Under the pieces are notes generated by a model. The model was not told the DNA's origin, did no database searches, and saw only the letters and a list, made by a program, of their open reading frames with translations. Source: Auriscalpium vulgare (Eukaryota > Basidiomycota > Agaricomycetes > Russulales > Auriscalpiaceae). From it: DNA of 64,000 nt. Both the position numbers and the translations under genes were made by a program. Shown here piece after piece: positions 33,558 to 45,027 of the stretch (position 1 is the first letter of the stretch; every line of letters begins with the position of its first letter). The stretch spans positions 177,557 through 241,556 of the forward strand of contig JAHBBC010000041.1 of assembly GCA_019915015.1 (NCBI GenBank). The letters run 5' to 3'.

Positions 33558-33926
33558 TCAAATATCTGCCAGTCCCATGCTATCGGCCTCACCGCGGCCC
33601 AATGCCGTGGACTGCGCACAGAATATGGCGGCAAAGAAGCGACGCACTCTGGTGCACACGGAGCGACGCGCGAAGCGACGCGAACGCGGTGCTGTCCCGC
33701 CGTACGCGCCGTCGCGGCCGCTGTCCCCTATCCCTCCCTCGTAGTGGAAGCCTTGCCCGGAGACGATCGGGTATGCGGTCTGCAGGGGCAGAGGCATGTA
33801 GTAGAGCGGGGGGAGGTTGCCGTGGGCTGGTACAACGACGAGGGCCACCGCAGGGTAGAGGAATAGTGGTTGGTTGTAGTTGATATTATTGACCTGAATC
33901 CACTGATTATTGTAGTTGTTCGACAT
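33558..33926 (-). CDS. Possible small protein (unidentified)
   Basis: A 122-residue open frame starts with an ATG at 33926 and begins MSNNYNNQWIQVNNINYN, followed by a hydrophobic Pro/Leu/Tyr-rich segment (PLFLYPAVALVVVPAHG) and an Arg-rich tail. The Asn/Tyr-rich start is unlike random GC-rich sequence. No homologue is recognised. It lies just upstream of the phosphatase relic and could be an unrelated remnant. Low confidence. Confidence 0.3.
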   Translation of the reverse strand: MSNNYNNQWIQVNNINYNQPLFLYPAVALVVVPAHGNLPPLYYMPLPLQTAYPIVSGQGFHYEGGIGDSGRDGAYGGTAPRSRRFARRSVCTRVRRFFAAIFCAQSTALGRGEADSMGLADI

Positions 33927-34124
33927 TGCCTTGATGCGAGGGCGTCAGCATTTGTGAGGATGGAATGCTACAAAAGACTGACACAGGGTTTGGACGATGA
34001 AAGCGTGAAGTTCGAGTTCGCCGCGACCGCGAGCACTTAGTCGCGTCGCGCGTTGCCGGCGCAGCGCCGCAAGCGCCGGTGTGCTGATGCGATCCCCTCA
34101 ACTCGCACCCGACTGCTCCCTACA

Positions 34125-34196
34125 CACCCACCCATGTCTCAGGCCCACAACGCCCTGCGCCACGCACCGTGCGCTCAGCCTGCTACTAGACAGCGA
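34125..34196 (+). repeat. 72-bp direct repeat, copy 1
   Basis: Starts CACCCACCCATGTCTCAGGC and contains CGCCACGCACCGTGCGCTCA. A near-identical copy lies at 34273-34345. The region has no gene. Confidence 0.85.
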
Positions 34197-34272
34197 AATC
34201 ACTTCTCTCGACTCTCGACGCGCTCATCCCACTCGCCGTACGTCTGCAGCACCCAGTCCATCACCCACCCAT

Positions 34273-34345
34273 CACCCACCCACGTCTCAGGCCCACAGTG
34301 CGCCCTGCGCCACGCACCGTGCGCTCAGCCCGCGCTAGACAGCGA
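34273..34345 (+). repeat. 73-bp direct repeat, copy 2
   Basis: Matches 34125-34196 with a few changes and a 1-bp length difference. Both copies end in CTAGACAGCGA or CTACTAGACAGCGA. Confidence 0.85.
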
Positions 34346-34985
34346 GTCTGCTCCCCACCCGCGAGGCCACACAACTGTGCCATAGGCGCGGTCGCCCTGC
34401 CCTCTAAACGACACGTCCAGGTCTTGATCTGAAGCACTCAAAGCACCTGTGCGTCACAATTTCGTTTGACCTCTCCCTTCTCCGCTGAGATGTGCTACAG
34501 CGCCACCTCTTGGTTCCCGTCGCTGGCCGCCGCCTGCGCGCGCACTACGCCGCCAGGCTCGACGCGTGGCAGGCTGCCGCTGAGCGAGCCGATTGCATAC
34601 CCGTACATATCATGATGTATATAACGTATATAACGGATCATTACGTATATAGGGTGTTCTGACAGCAGCGGACTATTTCGGCCCATTGTTGGACTAGAGG
34701 ATGACCTACGCCTCCATACAGGACTGGCGGCTGACTTCGCGTTTTTACTGAGAGTGACGACGCAATGCTTGTGCGGGGCTTCTCAATATTGGTGGTGTCG
34801 TCGTGCGATCCACACAAACCCGATGTGACTCTCTCAAACACAAGCTTCACACACTGGCAGTAACTCAAGCTCTGCCAACAACTAGTACACGAATACATTT
34901 ACAGTAACTCTTCTTGGGTGTCACGGAGTCCGAGACATGTTGCTTGTTTATATGCTTGGAATGTTAGATGCAGGGGACGATGAAA

Positions 34986-35579
34986 TTACTCGGACAAGGT
35001 GGCAGTCTGTGATGTACGCGTGAGAGCGATTCGGAGATGACGTCGCGGGTAAACTCACGCTGGCGTCAGTGGTAATAGGAACGACTTTCGGGGAGAAGAG
35101 GACACAGCGACAGACGAGCGAGCGATAGCCGCGAGGTCAATGCCTGAGTGAACGACGATTGCTAAGTTCCAGGTGGTGAGGTAAACATTCGAAAGGCTCA
35201 CCTCCGTCCTTGAGAGCGTTCTGGCGGACCTTGACCGCTTTGCTGCGGTCCTCTTCAGTGACGCTGCTCGTCCTCCTGATGGGCTGCGGCTTGGTCCTGT
35301 CCCCAGAGTCTGGCTTCGGAGCTGGAATGACACACAATGTCAAGAGTGCATTGCGCGCGGTCGGGAGATACACGCACCACCGGCCGTCTCAGGATCGTTC
35401 ACAAAATCGGCCTCCTCGTCAGCAAGGCCCTCATTCTCGTAGCGGGCCTCGTCCTCGAGGGAGCCCCAGTTGTGAGCGCCGGCGCCGCCCTTGCGCAGGG
35501 AGTTGTCGTAGCCGTTGCGGGCCTCCGAGCGGTCCTTGAGCAGGGCGCGCGGGGACGTCGAGCGTTCGGTGCGTGTCAT
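34986..35579 (-). CDS. HABP4/PAI-RBP1-type (Stm1-like) RNA-binding protein, small fungal form
   Basis: Four exons on the minus strand (35579-35381, 35321-35202, 35084-35059, 35006-34986) join in frame to 121 residues. It starts MTRTERSTSPRALLKDRSEA and continues RNGYDNSLRKGGAGAHNWGS, the RxGxGxHNWG pattern of hyaluronan/mRNA-binding (IHABP4) proteins. The rest is charged (EDEARYENEGLADEEADF, VTEEDRSKAVKVRQNALKDG) and the end is TDASTATLSE. Family members bind RNA and ribosomes; this small version probably acts in the cytoplasm. A strong TATA element lies about 100 bp upstream. The family assignment rests on the N-terminal motif. Confidence 0.8.
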
Positions 35580-35677
35580 GGCGAGGGGACGATACGAGCG
35601 GTGGCAGGAAGGAGGGATGGGTGTGGGAGAGGAGTTGCGAGGGCGTGTAGTGATGGAGAATGGGCGGAGCAGGGGCC

Positions 35678-35685
35678 TATATATA
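35678..35685 (-). promoter_or_regulatory. TATA box of the HABP4-like gene
   Basis: TATATATA sits about 100 bp upstream of the ATG at 35579, flanked by GC-rich DNA. Confidence 0.65.
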
Positions 35686-37261
35686 CGTGTCGGGTCGCTC
35701 CGCCACTCGTCAAGGGGCCCTCCGCTCGCGTGATCACAGCCCATTCCTATGCACGCGCGTTTCGCTCGGTTTCTCCGGTGACCATTGTGTCTCGCAGCCC
35801 GCGTGAGGGCTGGACAGTTCCAGCGTGCGCGTCGCCTGGACGCATCATGGCCTGGCCGGTTACGTCGAGGCGCAACACAAGGAAGCTGCTTGCTTCTCCT
35901 ACACCCCGTTGCGGACTCTTTGTGTGCTCGTTGTTGTAAGTGCATGTCTGCTTTGTGTCGACAACGGTTGTGAAGGAGCCTTTCACTCTGCGCTTTGTGC
36001 TCGTCGTCGCGGTCTGGGCTTAGCCGAGGCCGCAAAATGCGGGGAAACGTGGGAAACATGATGTCAACCGAGCAGGACCCCGCGAACCAGCCAAGGCGTC
36101 GGCTTTCGGTCCGAACCGCCAATCGCCTCGTGCTACTGACTCGCCGGGCATGCGTGTTCCACCAGCATCACGTCTTGCGCAGACATATCGACCGACCTCA
36201 CGCATTCCTCAAGGCGATATGTGTATGACCACGGGGCTTCCAAGCGAAGATCGACGCCTATCGACGCGCCGCAAGCACAGCACGCAGCGTATCATCTGAT
36301 GAGAGGTAATGGGAAAGTTCATTCTAACCTAGGATACGCACCAGGACAATCGTCAGCATGACGCAGCCACAATCATCGCCTAGCTATCCTCGATACTGAT
36401 GTGGTACAGATTCGAGTGACCACAACGTCCATATGTTACCTGGCTAGCAGCCCACAGGACGACCAGTACTGCAGAGACATGGATGCATTGCACGAGGAGG
36501 GACCGTAGGGGCATGCGCTTTCACCTACGCAGAAAAGTACCTTACGGCTGAAGTACATAAAGGCGCAGGCTAGACCCGGGTAGGGCCCGTGAGTACTTTC
36601 AGCCAGGCCGCCCAGCCCGAAATCCCATCGGCGGTTATCAATAGTCTCTGTCGCCCCGAGGCGGCCAAGAAGATCACCAGAATGGAAGCAAGGGCGGATG
36701 CTGCGCGGCAGATCTATGGTCAGTGTGAGCATGAGAACAGGCGTATTATTGATTCGGGGGATCCCAGCGGCGCCATCTCGAACCACACCCAGAGAAGCCA
36801 TGCTTGCAAGAGGTAAGTTAGGAGCGTAGGAGCGAGATAACGGACCGCTGGGGCGGGGGCGAAACTCGAGGCTGCGGAACGGGGCCGACTCCAACGAAGG
36901 ACTTGTGGTCGGACAAGATGAGGATGAAGTCCCGTGAACGAGAAGTACACCAAAGTTGCAAGCAACTACTTCAATCAAACATATTCGACGGAAGGATAGG
37001 AAGTTTCGACAAAAATTCGACGACAAGCGCTAAAGATCACGTGGGATCGCCCTCTGGCAGGCCGCCGAGCGGTTCAACGTTTCATTTTGCATACAGTAGC
37101 TAGGTACATCTTCCCCTAAGCACAACCCACGGTCAACGAATTTATGTAGCGGATAATGAATGAAAGAATACGAGACCCAAGCGAATCCAACATAAAAGAG
37201 GAGATATGAGTGGAGATCGATCAAAACCAAAATTAAATGTCCCAATTCTCCCAAGTGTAGA
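35686..37261. other. Intergenic region between the HABP4-like gene and laccase 2
   Basis: No gene could be supported. A 196-codon minus-strand frame at 36436-37026 has hydrophobic patches in two alternating frames (for example LLQAWLLWVWFEMAPLG), which might be a decayed membrane-protein gene. The evidence is too weak for a call. Confidence 0.4.
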
Positions 37262-39833
37262 CTACTTGGAGTTTGTGCCGTTCACGAAGCCGCTGTAAGC
37301 AGGGCACAAGGCCTGCCAAGCATCTACAAATGGTCAGTCAGTTCATGACAGGCGTATATGCATCGATGAATTTACCCGGAGCGGGGTCTGTCGTCGGTAC
37401 ATTGCCGATGTCCTCAGCAAAGACAACCGCAAAGCCCCTGAAACACAGGCCGTCAGCGCCAGGGGATGAGCAAGCAAAGGGGGGACGCACAGATTGAGAT
37501 GCCAATCGATGTGGCAGTGGAGGAACCACGGGCCAGGGTTATCGGTGACGAACCGGATGGTCGTCTGGTCGGTGGACGACGTGCCAATGCTTACGACGTC
37601 GCGGATGACGGGGTTGTCCCAATTGTACGTCGCATTACCAGCACTGCGGACGACATGGAACGAGTGCTGCGCACGTGGGATCCGTGAGCCCGAGGTTGCC
37701 TCAAAGAGAGATGAAAGTGCTCACGCCATGCAGATGAACGGGGTGCTGCGCAGGAATTCCGGTTGATATGAGTGACGCTACCCGACGTGGACAATGGGAT
37801 GAGCACTTACAGGACCACCCGCAGCACCGCCAGGAATAGTGAGCTCGACGACCTTGTTTGGATCAAGGTTGTATATGCTGCCTGACGGGAGCAAATCGCT
37901 CGCTTGCGACGCGCCGCTGAGGATCTGGAGGAGCACGGGGACGCTTGGTGGCAGAAACTGCTGGTTGTTGACCTCGAAGATGCCGTTGGCCTGATGTACT
38001 GGGTGAGCACTGCGTCTGTTAAGGCCACATAGAAGAAGGCACGTACGAAATTGACTGCGAGGTTGATGTTGATGTCCGCTTCGCCTGGGGCGGGCGTGCC
38101 CGGCTTGATGAAACAGGGTTTGGTAAGTTATCGTGCGGTAAGATCCGGAAGGCATCAGTGACGTACCACAGGGGAAGAAACGAGCGGCTAAGGTAGAAAC
38201 ACCAACACCGTGAGTACTGCCCGACGGAGTACGCAATGCCGGAGGGATACGTACGTGCAAATTTGTCTCTACCATCGCAAGCGGGTTCGCCGTGGCAGTC
38301 GTGGCGGGGTCCGCCACACTGGCGCCGGCATAGCGCAAGATCGCAGAATTTATACCTCCGTTGGTGGTCGCGCCTGCGATGTTCGGGAGTGCACGGATCC
38401 CTGGAGCACCTGTCAACGGCGAATAGAGCCCGAGGATGGCCACATGGGGTACGCACAATAGTTATCCACGGGCTGATTGGCATTGAGCTAGCGTTTTCTA
38501 GTCAGACACGAAACATAAGAAGTAGGAAGCTGCGATAGCGCGCTCACCACGACGGAGTAGCGCTGGCCTGGTGCATAGCGTCAACATACATGCGGCCCAA
38601 GAATAAAGCAACGGGCAGACTTACCCGCATAAATCTGAAGCGTATCCACAACGAGAGGTTGCGTGCTGACCGCGTCCGCCTCAATAATTGTCAGCTGATG
38701 ACCGTCGATCGAGAAAACGACATTGGAGTCGCAGGCGATGTTGGCAAGGCGGAAACGATACCTGAACTCCGTATTCAGCTAACCGCAGTCTTACAGCCAA
38801 ACGCAAAAAGGAGAAGGTCCACGCGGATGGGCGGCAATAGCGATCAGCGGCGCGGAGAAACTCACCGTTGGCCTGGAGTTACGTTGACCACCGCGAGGTC
38901 GGGATTGGATGACGCGCCGGAATATCTCCCGGCTCCGTTGATCAACAGCGAGGCTGGTTGGGGGAACGCCGGGGGGTCCGTCGAGAGATAGTGGTACCTG
39001 CGGTCCTGTGTCAGAGCCTGTCTGGAGTGCAAGCTAGCGCGCATTCTCACCAGTCCGCCAGTGTGATGACCGTGGAATCTGATGCAAAGATGCAATCAGA
39101 TCTCAAAGTCGATAGAGGGCTAGTAGGGTGCTCACCGTCGTCGACATCGTACAGCGATGCCTGTGGATCGTTTGGATCATACACGACAAATGCGCCCCGC
39201 AGGCCATCGCAATACTGGTTGGCGAAGTGGCTGTGATACCAGAATGTGCCCTGTACATAAAGTCCTGAAACGTTATAGATGCGACAGGACACAAGGTGTC
39301 GCACATACCGCCTGGCCAGGGACGCTGAAGTCGTAGAGAAATGAGTTTCCAGGAATGAGAGGGCACTGAGTAACAAATGAGGGGCCATCGGCGTAATTGG
39401 TCGTCTTCTGGAAGAAGCCGTGCCAGTGCTAAAATATTGTCAAGGAGCATTCAATGCGCGGTTCAGGGGGATAACACGCACGACAGATGTGGCAAGATCC
39501 ATGGTTGAACTAGTCAAGTCATCGAAGACATTGAGCTTGAATTCATCGCCCTGTCCATGTGTTGATCAACCAATTTTATGTGTAAGTCAATGTACTGTGT
39601 TCACCATGTTACCCTTTATGAGTGGGCCAGGGAATGTGCCTCCAGCGAGAACAGTACTGCGGACAAAGTAGCGGTAAGTCGGACGCAGCATCGCAGCCGT
39701 GAGCTACTGACTCGCGAGAGAACCCATCGGGAGCAATAACCTGGTTGGCAATGTGAATGTCGGAGCTGACGACAGCGGCGAGCACGGAGGTAGACACAGA
39801 GGTCACTAGAAAGACGAGAGATGTGGTGCGCAT
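37262..39833 (-). CDS. Laccase 2 (secreted multicopper oxidase)
   Basis: The start at 39833 gives a signal peptide ([19 protein letters not shown]) and [18 protein letters not shown]. Spliced exons carry [48 protein letters not shown] and [17 protein letters not shown]. The T1-axial residue is Phe. The end is GFVNGTNSK with the TAG stop at 37262-37264. Intron positions match laccase 1, including the isolated 21-nt exon encoding PLVSSPV. The two enzymes are close paralogues in opposite orientation, their coding regions about 29 kb apart. Expected role: secreted phenol oxidase in lignin or phenolic turnover. No frame breaks were seen. Sequence differences are spread over the gene (for example NEGF versus NLGF after the last copper ligands), so this is not a very recent copy. 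Confidence 0.95.
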
Positions 39834-39893
39834 CTTGTGAGGCTCCTTGGAGAGTTGGGGCTCTGCTGGTCAATACATCGTCAACTACCTGCG

Positions 39894-39902
39894 CCTTTTA
39901 TG
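39894..39902 (-). promoter_or_regulatory. TATA-like element of laccase 2
   Basis: CATAAAAGG on the minus strand, about 60 bp upstream of the laccase 2 ATG. Confidence 0.55.
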
Positions 39903-42900
39903 CCTGGCGAAGACAGCGCTAGTCATTCAGTAAGGTGGGTGTAAGCCGGTGGGCAATTTCGGGCGTCAATGTATTCGCCGTAATGGGAGAGCAGGACACG
40001 TAAGGTTCGGGACACAGCGCAGATTTCAGAGCGCCATGTCCCTGGACATTCGATCTGTAGGCATGCACGCTGTTAAAAGGGGCAATGGAATTGGAGAAGA
40101 ACTGTCGTTCTCACTGTGAAAACTGACCAAAACAGACCGCGTTAAGGCACGCTCAATGGCAGATTTTGATGAGTAACATCCAAAAGGTTTATCAGCGTTG
40201 AGGCCGATGTCGGCCGATGTGTGAGCAACGAGAAGCAATTGCTTGAAGAGATCTGTGAGAAGTCGGCGCAACACTTCAGCGACTAAGTAGTGACCGGTGA
40301 CCGATGCTGGTGATCCTTTGTTCATCGGGCCCGGACGACTTGACGATACACCCACGGATGCCCGCTGCTCGACGGCTAGTCTAGAGCAGGCAGGGGTGTG
40401 GGGACATTTGCAGCTTGAGAACAACCAAGCCCAACGCGTTCGCGTTGGTTCGCGCGATCGGCGGACGAACACTGAGATTGCCGTATCCAGGAAGCTCCTA
40501 TGGGTATCGTAGGGCCGTGTTGTTCCCAGTATTACACAAGTAAGTATTGCCAGGGCTAGGTGAACCCGAGTGGGACGATGTTGAGAAGCGGCAGCACCTC
40601 CAGGTCCAGCCTGTCCTCCACCGCGTGAGCACGACGAGAGAGAAGAGTAGAAGTTCGAGAATATTTTGCGCTGCGAGAGGGGCGTGACTGCGGATTTGAC
40701 AGACCTGGCAGAGAATCGCAAGTGGGCCAGGACAAATTTCGTGTATGTCCGACAATTACTATTTTGAATGTCATTATTGTGGCGGCACGTCGGCGCGCCA
40801 CCGCCCATTCTGAGTCATTGGCTGATAGCGCGCTCTATCCTCTCTTCCACTTACGACCCCTTGATATCTTCTTGCCTTCGCTGGGGTCTCGATTCACGTC
40901 TCGGGCTCGACGGCCGATTCTTCTACACCGATCTGAATGCACAGTCAAGGCCTGGAGCTCTGCGGCTCGCACGCTATTGGCGCCTCAGTGATGTTGATTC
41001 TTCTCCACTGTGGTACCAATGACCCTTGAATTTTGGGAGCTGGGAGTCTCGCATTCCGGCACACAGTGATTTCTCTTGTGCTCTACTAGCTTAGCTGACG
41101 CCTGTGATCGAAGCTATTGCTTCGACCTCGATGCTTGGAACACTGGTTATTTTCCAGCTATTACGCCACCATTCCCAGCTTCGTCAGGTACTCAGTGTCC
41201 ATATCGCTGTTTATCCCGCGAGGTGTCGCACAATCTCTTGCGGCGTCCGTCGCCCTTGCTCACGTCCCTGTTTCACTTGGCATCGGAAGTTCGAGGCCTC
41301 GTCTGGTCTGGCGTATCAGATCACAATGAAACTCTTTGGCGGCTGCGGCTTTTAACGACCTCTGTTTCTGGGTGAAGGTGCAAAGCTAAAGTGGCATGGT
41401 AATTAACCCACACGTTCCCGTAGCACGAGGCTCACAAGCTGAGCTCATTTCGAATTGACGTTACGTCCGGCCTTGTTCCGTAGAAAGTATGCGGTCTGCC
41501 TTCACCGCATCTACTTGACTCCTTCGGCCCGTCTGACGTACACTCTCACGTCTCACGTACTCTCACATCTCATCATATTCAATGTCTAGAAAGGCGACGA
41601 CCGAGCTTGTTGTGATCCCCGTGTTCCAGTGATACGGTCGCACGGCGCGGCGCGCGACCACAACGCGTATGCTCGTCCTGCTGACCCGTCTACCTTCATT
41701 TGGCATTTTCTCCTCCCGCAGTTTTGAAGAGCATCTTGAGCAGCGATGTGAACAGAACATGGGGCAACTCCGTTTAGCGTCGTGTTATTCTGTCGGGCCC
41801 GAGCCTGTGACGTTATACTGTGAGAGCTTTTCCGCGCCCAACAAATTTGACACTGATGGCTCTGTCTTGATGCATCCGGCGGCACCGCGAGCTCTTCTTC
41901 AATGACCGCTTACAGATGCATCTTACTCATTCGCCAGGTCGCTGGTGCTCGTTGGACCGTGTGCCACTGTGATTAAAGGGCCTCTTTCCCTCTAGCCCCC
42001 GTAACTCTTGAAGTTTGAAGATCAAATCTTAATTGTCTCTCTGCTTCCAAATGATAGCTGCATCTCGGCTTCCGGATCCCGGAGTCGATGCCAGGGCCGT
42101 CCGCCACACAGTATCCATCTGCATCGTGCTCTCATGACTCTTCATGCTGAGCGCGGGCTTCAACTACAACCACCTTACAGGGCTCGGCGGCCGCTTTCGC
42201 AGCTACGATTGCGGCGTGCGGCGTGCCTGAATCCGGCGGCAGGGGAGCCGGAGTAGCCGTGGGCTCATTCTTTCAATGCTGAGTAGTATCCTCATCGCGA
42301 TCTCTAAAATGATATGATAGGTCAAGTTTACGCACCAGTCGCCCTTCGATCGGACATGGGACTTCACCGAGATGCCTGGGATGCGCACGGTAGTCCATCT
42401 GGTCCTCTTGTATCGTCGCTATATTGAATAAGGATGTACATGTGCCACCAGTATGGAAGCATGCCCAGCTGCTGCCCCTCGCGGATCTCTTCCACATCGT
42501 ATGCGAGAGGCTACTAGCTTGCTTCATTGTTCTTCTAATCACAGGGCGTGATGGTCACGCGCCCCGCTCCTGCCAGCCCCGGTGGACGACTAGCCTTTGC
42601 CGCCATGCCCACCCCACGGTCCTGGACGGAGCCATGTGCTGTCGAGTCCCGTGCAGGTGTTACCGTCGGATTCGTCGCTAGTTATGCGTGACTTACTGCT
42701 GATAGGCCGAGCGCTGGCGGATTTGGAATGCAGCGATGGCCTCCCGATGGTCGGTGCCCGATCATGGATGCACCCTCGTTCATTCAATGCTCTCGCCAGA
42801 ATTTGACATTCCTGCCAGAGTAACTGCTCATTATGCGGGACACTGGACGGCAAGTAATAGACCAATTCAGTACACCCATCTATCTTCTGGCGACAACAAA

Positions 42901-42919
42901 GATGAAACGGAGCTGCGGG
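39903..42919. other. Spacer between laccase 2 and the BTB genes
   Basis: About 3 kb with only weak candidates. A 260-codon minus-strand frame (40026-40808, real ATG) has no recognisable domain. On the minus strand near 42400-42500, a frame reading EEIREGQQLGMLPYWWHMYI looks like natural coding sequence but could not be joined into a gene. The rest shows overlapping short frames. Confidence 0.4.
40026..40808 (-). CDS. Doubtful 260-residue open frame
   Basis: A single uninterrupted frame from an ATG at 40808 (MGGGAPTCRHNNDIQNSNCR) to a stop at 40026. It has one hydrophobic stretch (VHLALAILTCVILGTT) and Ser/Arg-rich flanks. No family was recognised. The lack of introns is unusual for this genome. 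It may be chance in GC-rich DNA or a lineage-specific gene. Confidence 0.2.
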   Translation of the reverse strand: MGGGAPTCRHNNDIQNSNCRTYTKFVLAHLRFSARSVKSAVTPLSQRKIFSNFYSSLSSCSRGGGQAGPGGAAASQHRPTRVHLALAILTCVILGTTRPYDTHRSFLDTAISVFVRRSREPTRTRWAWLFSSCKCPHTPACSRLAVEQRASVGVSSSRPGPMNKGSPASVTGHYLVAEVLRRLLTDLFKQLLLVAHTSADIGLNADKPFGCYSSKSAIERALTRSVLVSFHSENDSSSPIPLPLLTACMPTDRMSRDMAL

Positions 42920-43825
42920 TCACTTTGAAGATACTGGAGAGAAAGAGAAAGGCAGCGGATTCCCTGGAGACGCAAGCCAGCTTGATGGCTTCGGCGAGTT
43001 CAACGGCGCGTACAGATCCCACACTGACCCCAACATTTGCCGCAACGACTGGTCGTGCGCTTTCTCCCGTATACGTTGCTCCCTCGCCCGCGAGATGCGC
43101 CACACGGTGACGCGTGACAGCTTGTCGATTTCTACGGGATCCAGAGGATACTCGCGATATATGACCGCTTGAAGTGCGTGCGTGACGTCCTCCGCCCTGA
43201 CTTTGAACTTCTCCGCATATGCGAGGACGTCTACCCAATCGGTTCGTAAGCCAAATTTGAAGGACGACACGAATAGTCGCTTATGGGCGAAGTCTTGGAC
43301 GTATGGGAGCTGTAACTGACGGGCCACTGACAGGATGGCGACGCATGCCTCCAAGGTCATAGTGTCAACGAAGAAGGGTCTGCAAAGGTTAGTTAGTATC
43401 AGCAGCGAGCACGAAACATGTAGGGCACGCACCCGTCGTAGAAGAATCGTAAAAGCGTCTTAAACTCGAACGTGGTCATGGGGAGCAGGATGGTTGATGA
43501 ACTTTCTAGCTTTGTTTTGAGCTCGGAAGACGTTGTATGCTTGACAAAGTGATGGCGGTGCACCCTGTACAAATTGCTCTCGACCTGAGTTGTGTCATTC
43601 TCTGCTGTCCCGACGCAGGAAGGTGGCACGTACCTCAAAAACCTTCATGGAGTCATCCTCGAAGAAGAAGTCCGGGTCGCGCGGCAGTTGCACAATGGCA
43701 ACGCTCGCAACCTCATCGCCGGAGACAGTGGCGGCGACGGTACATGGAGGGTTGTTGAGGACTTGGCAGTCGCCAACGGCTGCAGGAGTATATGGTGGAG
43801 CGGGAGAGGTCTTGCCGGTGGACAT
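42920..43825 (-). CDS. BTB/POZ domain protein 1
   Basis: The start at 43825 (MSTGKTSPAPPYTPAAVGDC) leads to a BTB fold split over three exons: AIVQLPRDPDFFFEDDSMKV, then VESNLYRVHRHHFVKHT and TFEFKTLLRFFYDG. After an intron at about 43379-43437 comes PFFVDTMTLEACVAILSVAR, QLQLPYVQDFAHKRLF and WVDVLAYAEKFKVRAEDVTH, the helical part that follows BTB in agaricomycete proteins. VTVWRISRAREQRIREKAHD follows, and a Ser/Pro-rich tail runs to the stop at 42920. Such proteins form dimers and often act as adaptors, for example for Cul3. The function here is unknown. It is followed upstream by a second BTB gene in tandem. Confidence 0.8.
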
Positions 43826-43941
43826 CACAAAAGCGCTAGGGAAGGAGCAGGGGAAAATAGCCACGGGTCGTTAAATCGAGGCGTGAAGAACTTGGCCAGA
43901 GCTGCAGGTGCGGTATAGGTCTGTAGCAGGGCCACCTGTTC

Positions 43942-43948
43942 TTTATAC
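43942..43948 (-). promoter_or_regulatory. TATA-like element of BTB gene 1
   Basis: GTATAAA on the minus strand about 120 bp upstream of the BTB gene 1 start. Confidence 0.5.
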
Positions 43949-44171
43949 CGTCAGATTGCAGGTGTGTCTGTGGCACAGTGTGGATGATGATCAAGACGCG
44001 CGATGCGACTCGGATGCTGTTCAGGATAATGCAAAGGGTTGGCAAGGAACAATGACATTCATATTGCACAAAGGTCAATTCTTGAACCGCATCATTCGTG
44101 GGGTTTCTAGATATTCCCTTTCAGCCTCCACGCTGCCATGTGTGGGATCGATGTGCTCACCTGACATAGAC

Positions 44172-44909
44172 TCAGTCTTCGAGGAAAGCCTCGCGCCACA
44201 CCTGCCTCACAACGCTATCCGCCGTACTGTTTCCAGACGAGCCAAATACACCAGCCGTCTTGCGCAGATATAACTCGCGCGCCTCCACGATCTTCGCCAC
44301 CATCGTGTTCGATATTTGCGCCACCTCGCCCTGCCTCAGCGGGTGTGCACGCGCGACGAGTAGCTTCAATGCCGGGACAAAGAACTTTGCGGCTACTTTG
44401 TGCTGCTCCGCTATGCGGATCTGAATGACTGGCTCCAGCGGAGGATCGTAACTGTATACTTCGTGTGTGGCGCGCATTTCGGCGTCGGTGAAATGGTATT
44501 TGTGACTGACGGTGAGGAGGGCGATCCATTGCTCGGAGGACATTCTGAAATTATTGTTCATGCTGACACCATCGTCAATTCCATCAGCGGAGATTGTTTG
44601 CCAGGTGCACCGTACCTTCTGTAAAAGAAGATGCAAAGCGACTCGAATTGCGCGACGGTGATGCCTTCCAGCCTGTACGGATGCTCCTCCGAGCCGTCGG
44701 CCGCGTCAATCGACCAGAAGTCACCGGCACATAAACGTTTGAAATACTGCGAATTCTTCTTGAGGAAATAACCATGAACCCTGAACAGCACATCCTCGAC
44801 CTAACCCCTTCCGTTCGAGCAATACGGCGTAGTTCGAGGCTAGGAAACTCACCTGGAAAACGTAGAGTTCGTCATGCATGTAGAAGGTGGAATGACAGGT
44901 CGGACTCAT
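44172..44909 (-). CDS. BTB/POZ domain protein 2
   Basis: The start at 44909 gives MSPTCHSTFYMHDELYVFQ, then an intron. The next exon reads VEDVLFRVHGYFLKKNSQYF and PYRLEGITVAQFESLCIFFY, a BTB core. A further intron (about 44608-44547) precedes MSSEQWIALLTVSHKYHFTD, DPPLEPVIQIRIAEQHKVAA and KFFVPALKLLVARAHPLRQG, the standard C-terminal helical extension in agaricomycete BTB proteins. The stop is at 44172. It is a different subfamily from the neighbour at 42920-43825, so the pair is not a simple recent duplication. Role unknown, probably protein-protein adaptor. Confidence 0.85.
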
Positions 44910-45021
44910 TGCGTGACTGATGACGAGTTAGATATTTGCATAAATTCACCAAGTGAGGGGAATCACACCAGACGATGGAAGAGCTGAAGTTCGAAGTAAG
45001 GAAACCTCAGGTAGCTTAGCC

Positions 45022-45027
45022 TTTATA
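45022..45027 (-). promoter_or_regulatory. TATA box of BTB gene 2
   Basis: TATAAA on the minus strand, about 113 bp upstream of the start at 44909. Confidence 0.55.

Noticed and set aside
36436..37026. 196-codon minus-strand frame as a membrane protein
   Set aside because: Hydrophobic patches alternate between frames with stops. No family order could be traced, so it is at best a remnant.
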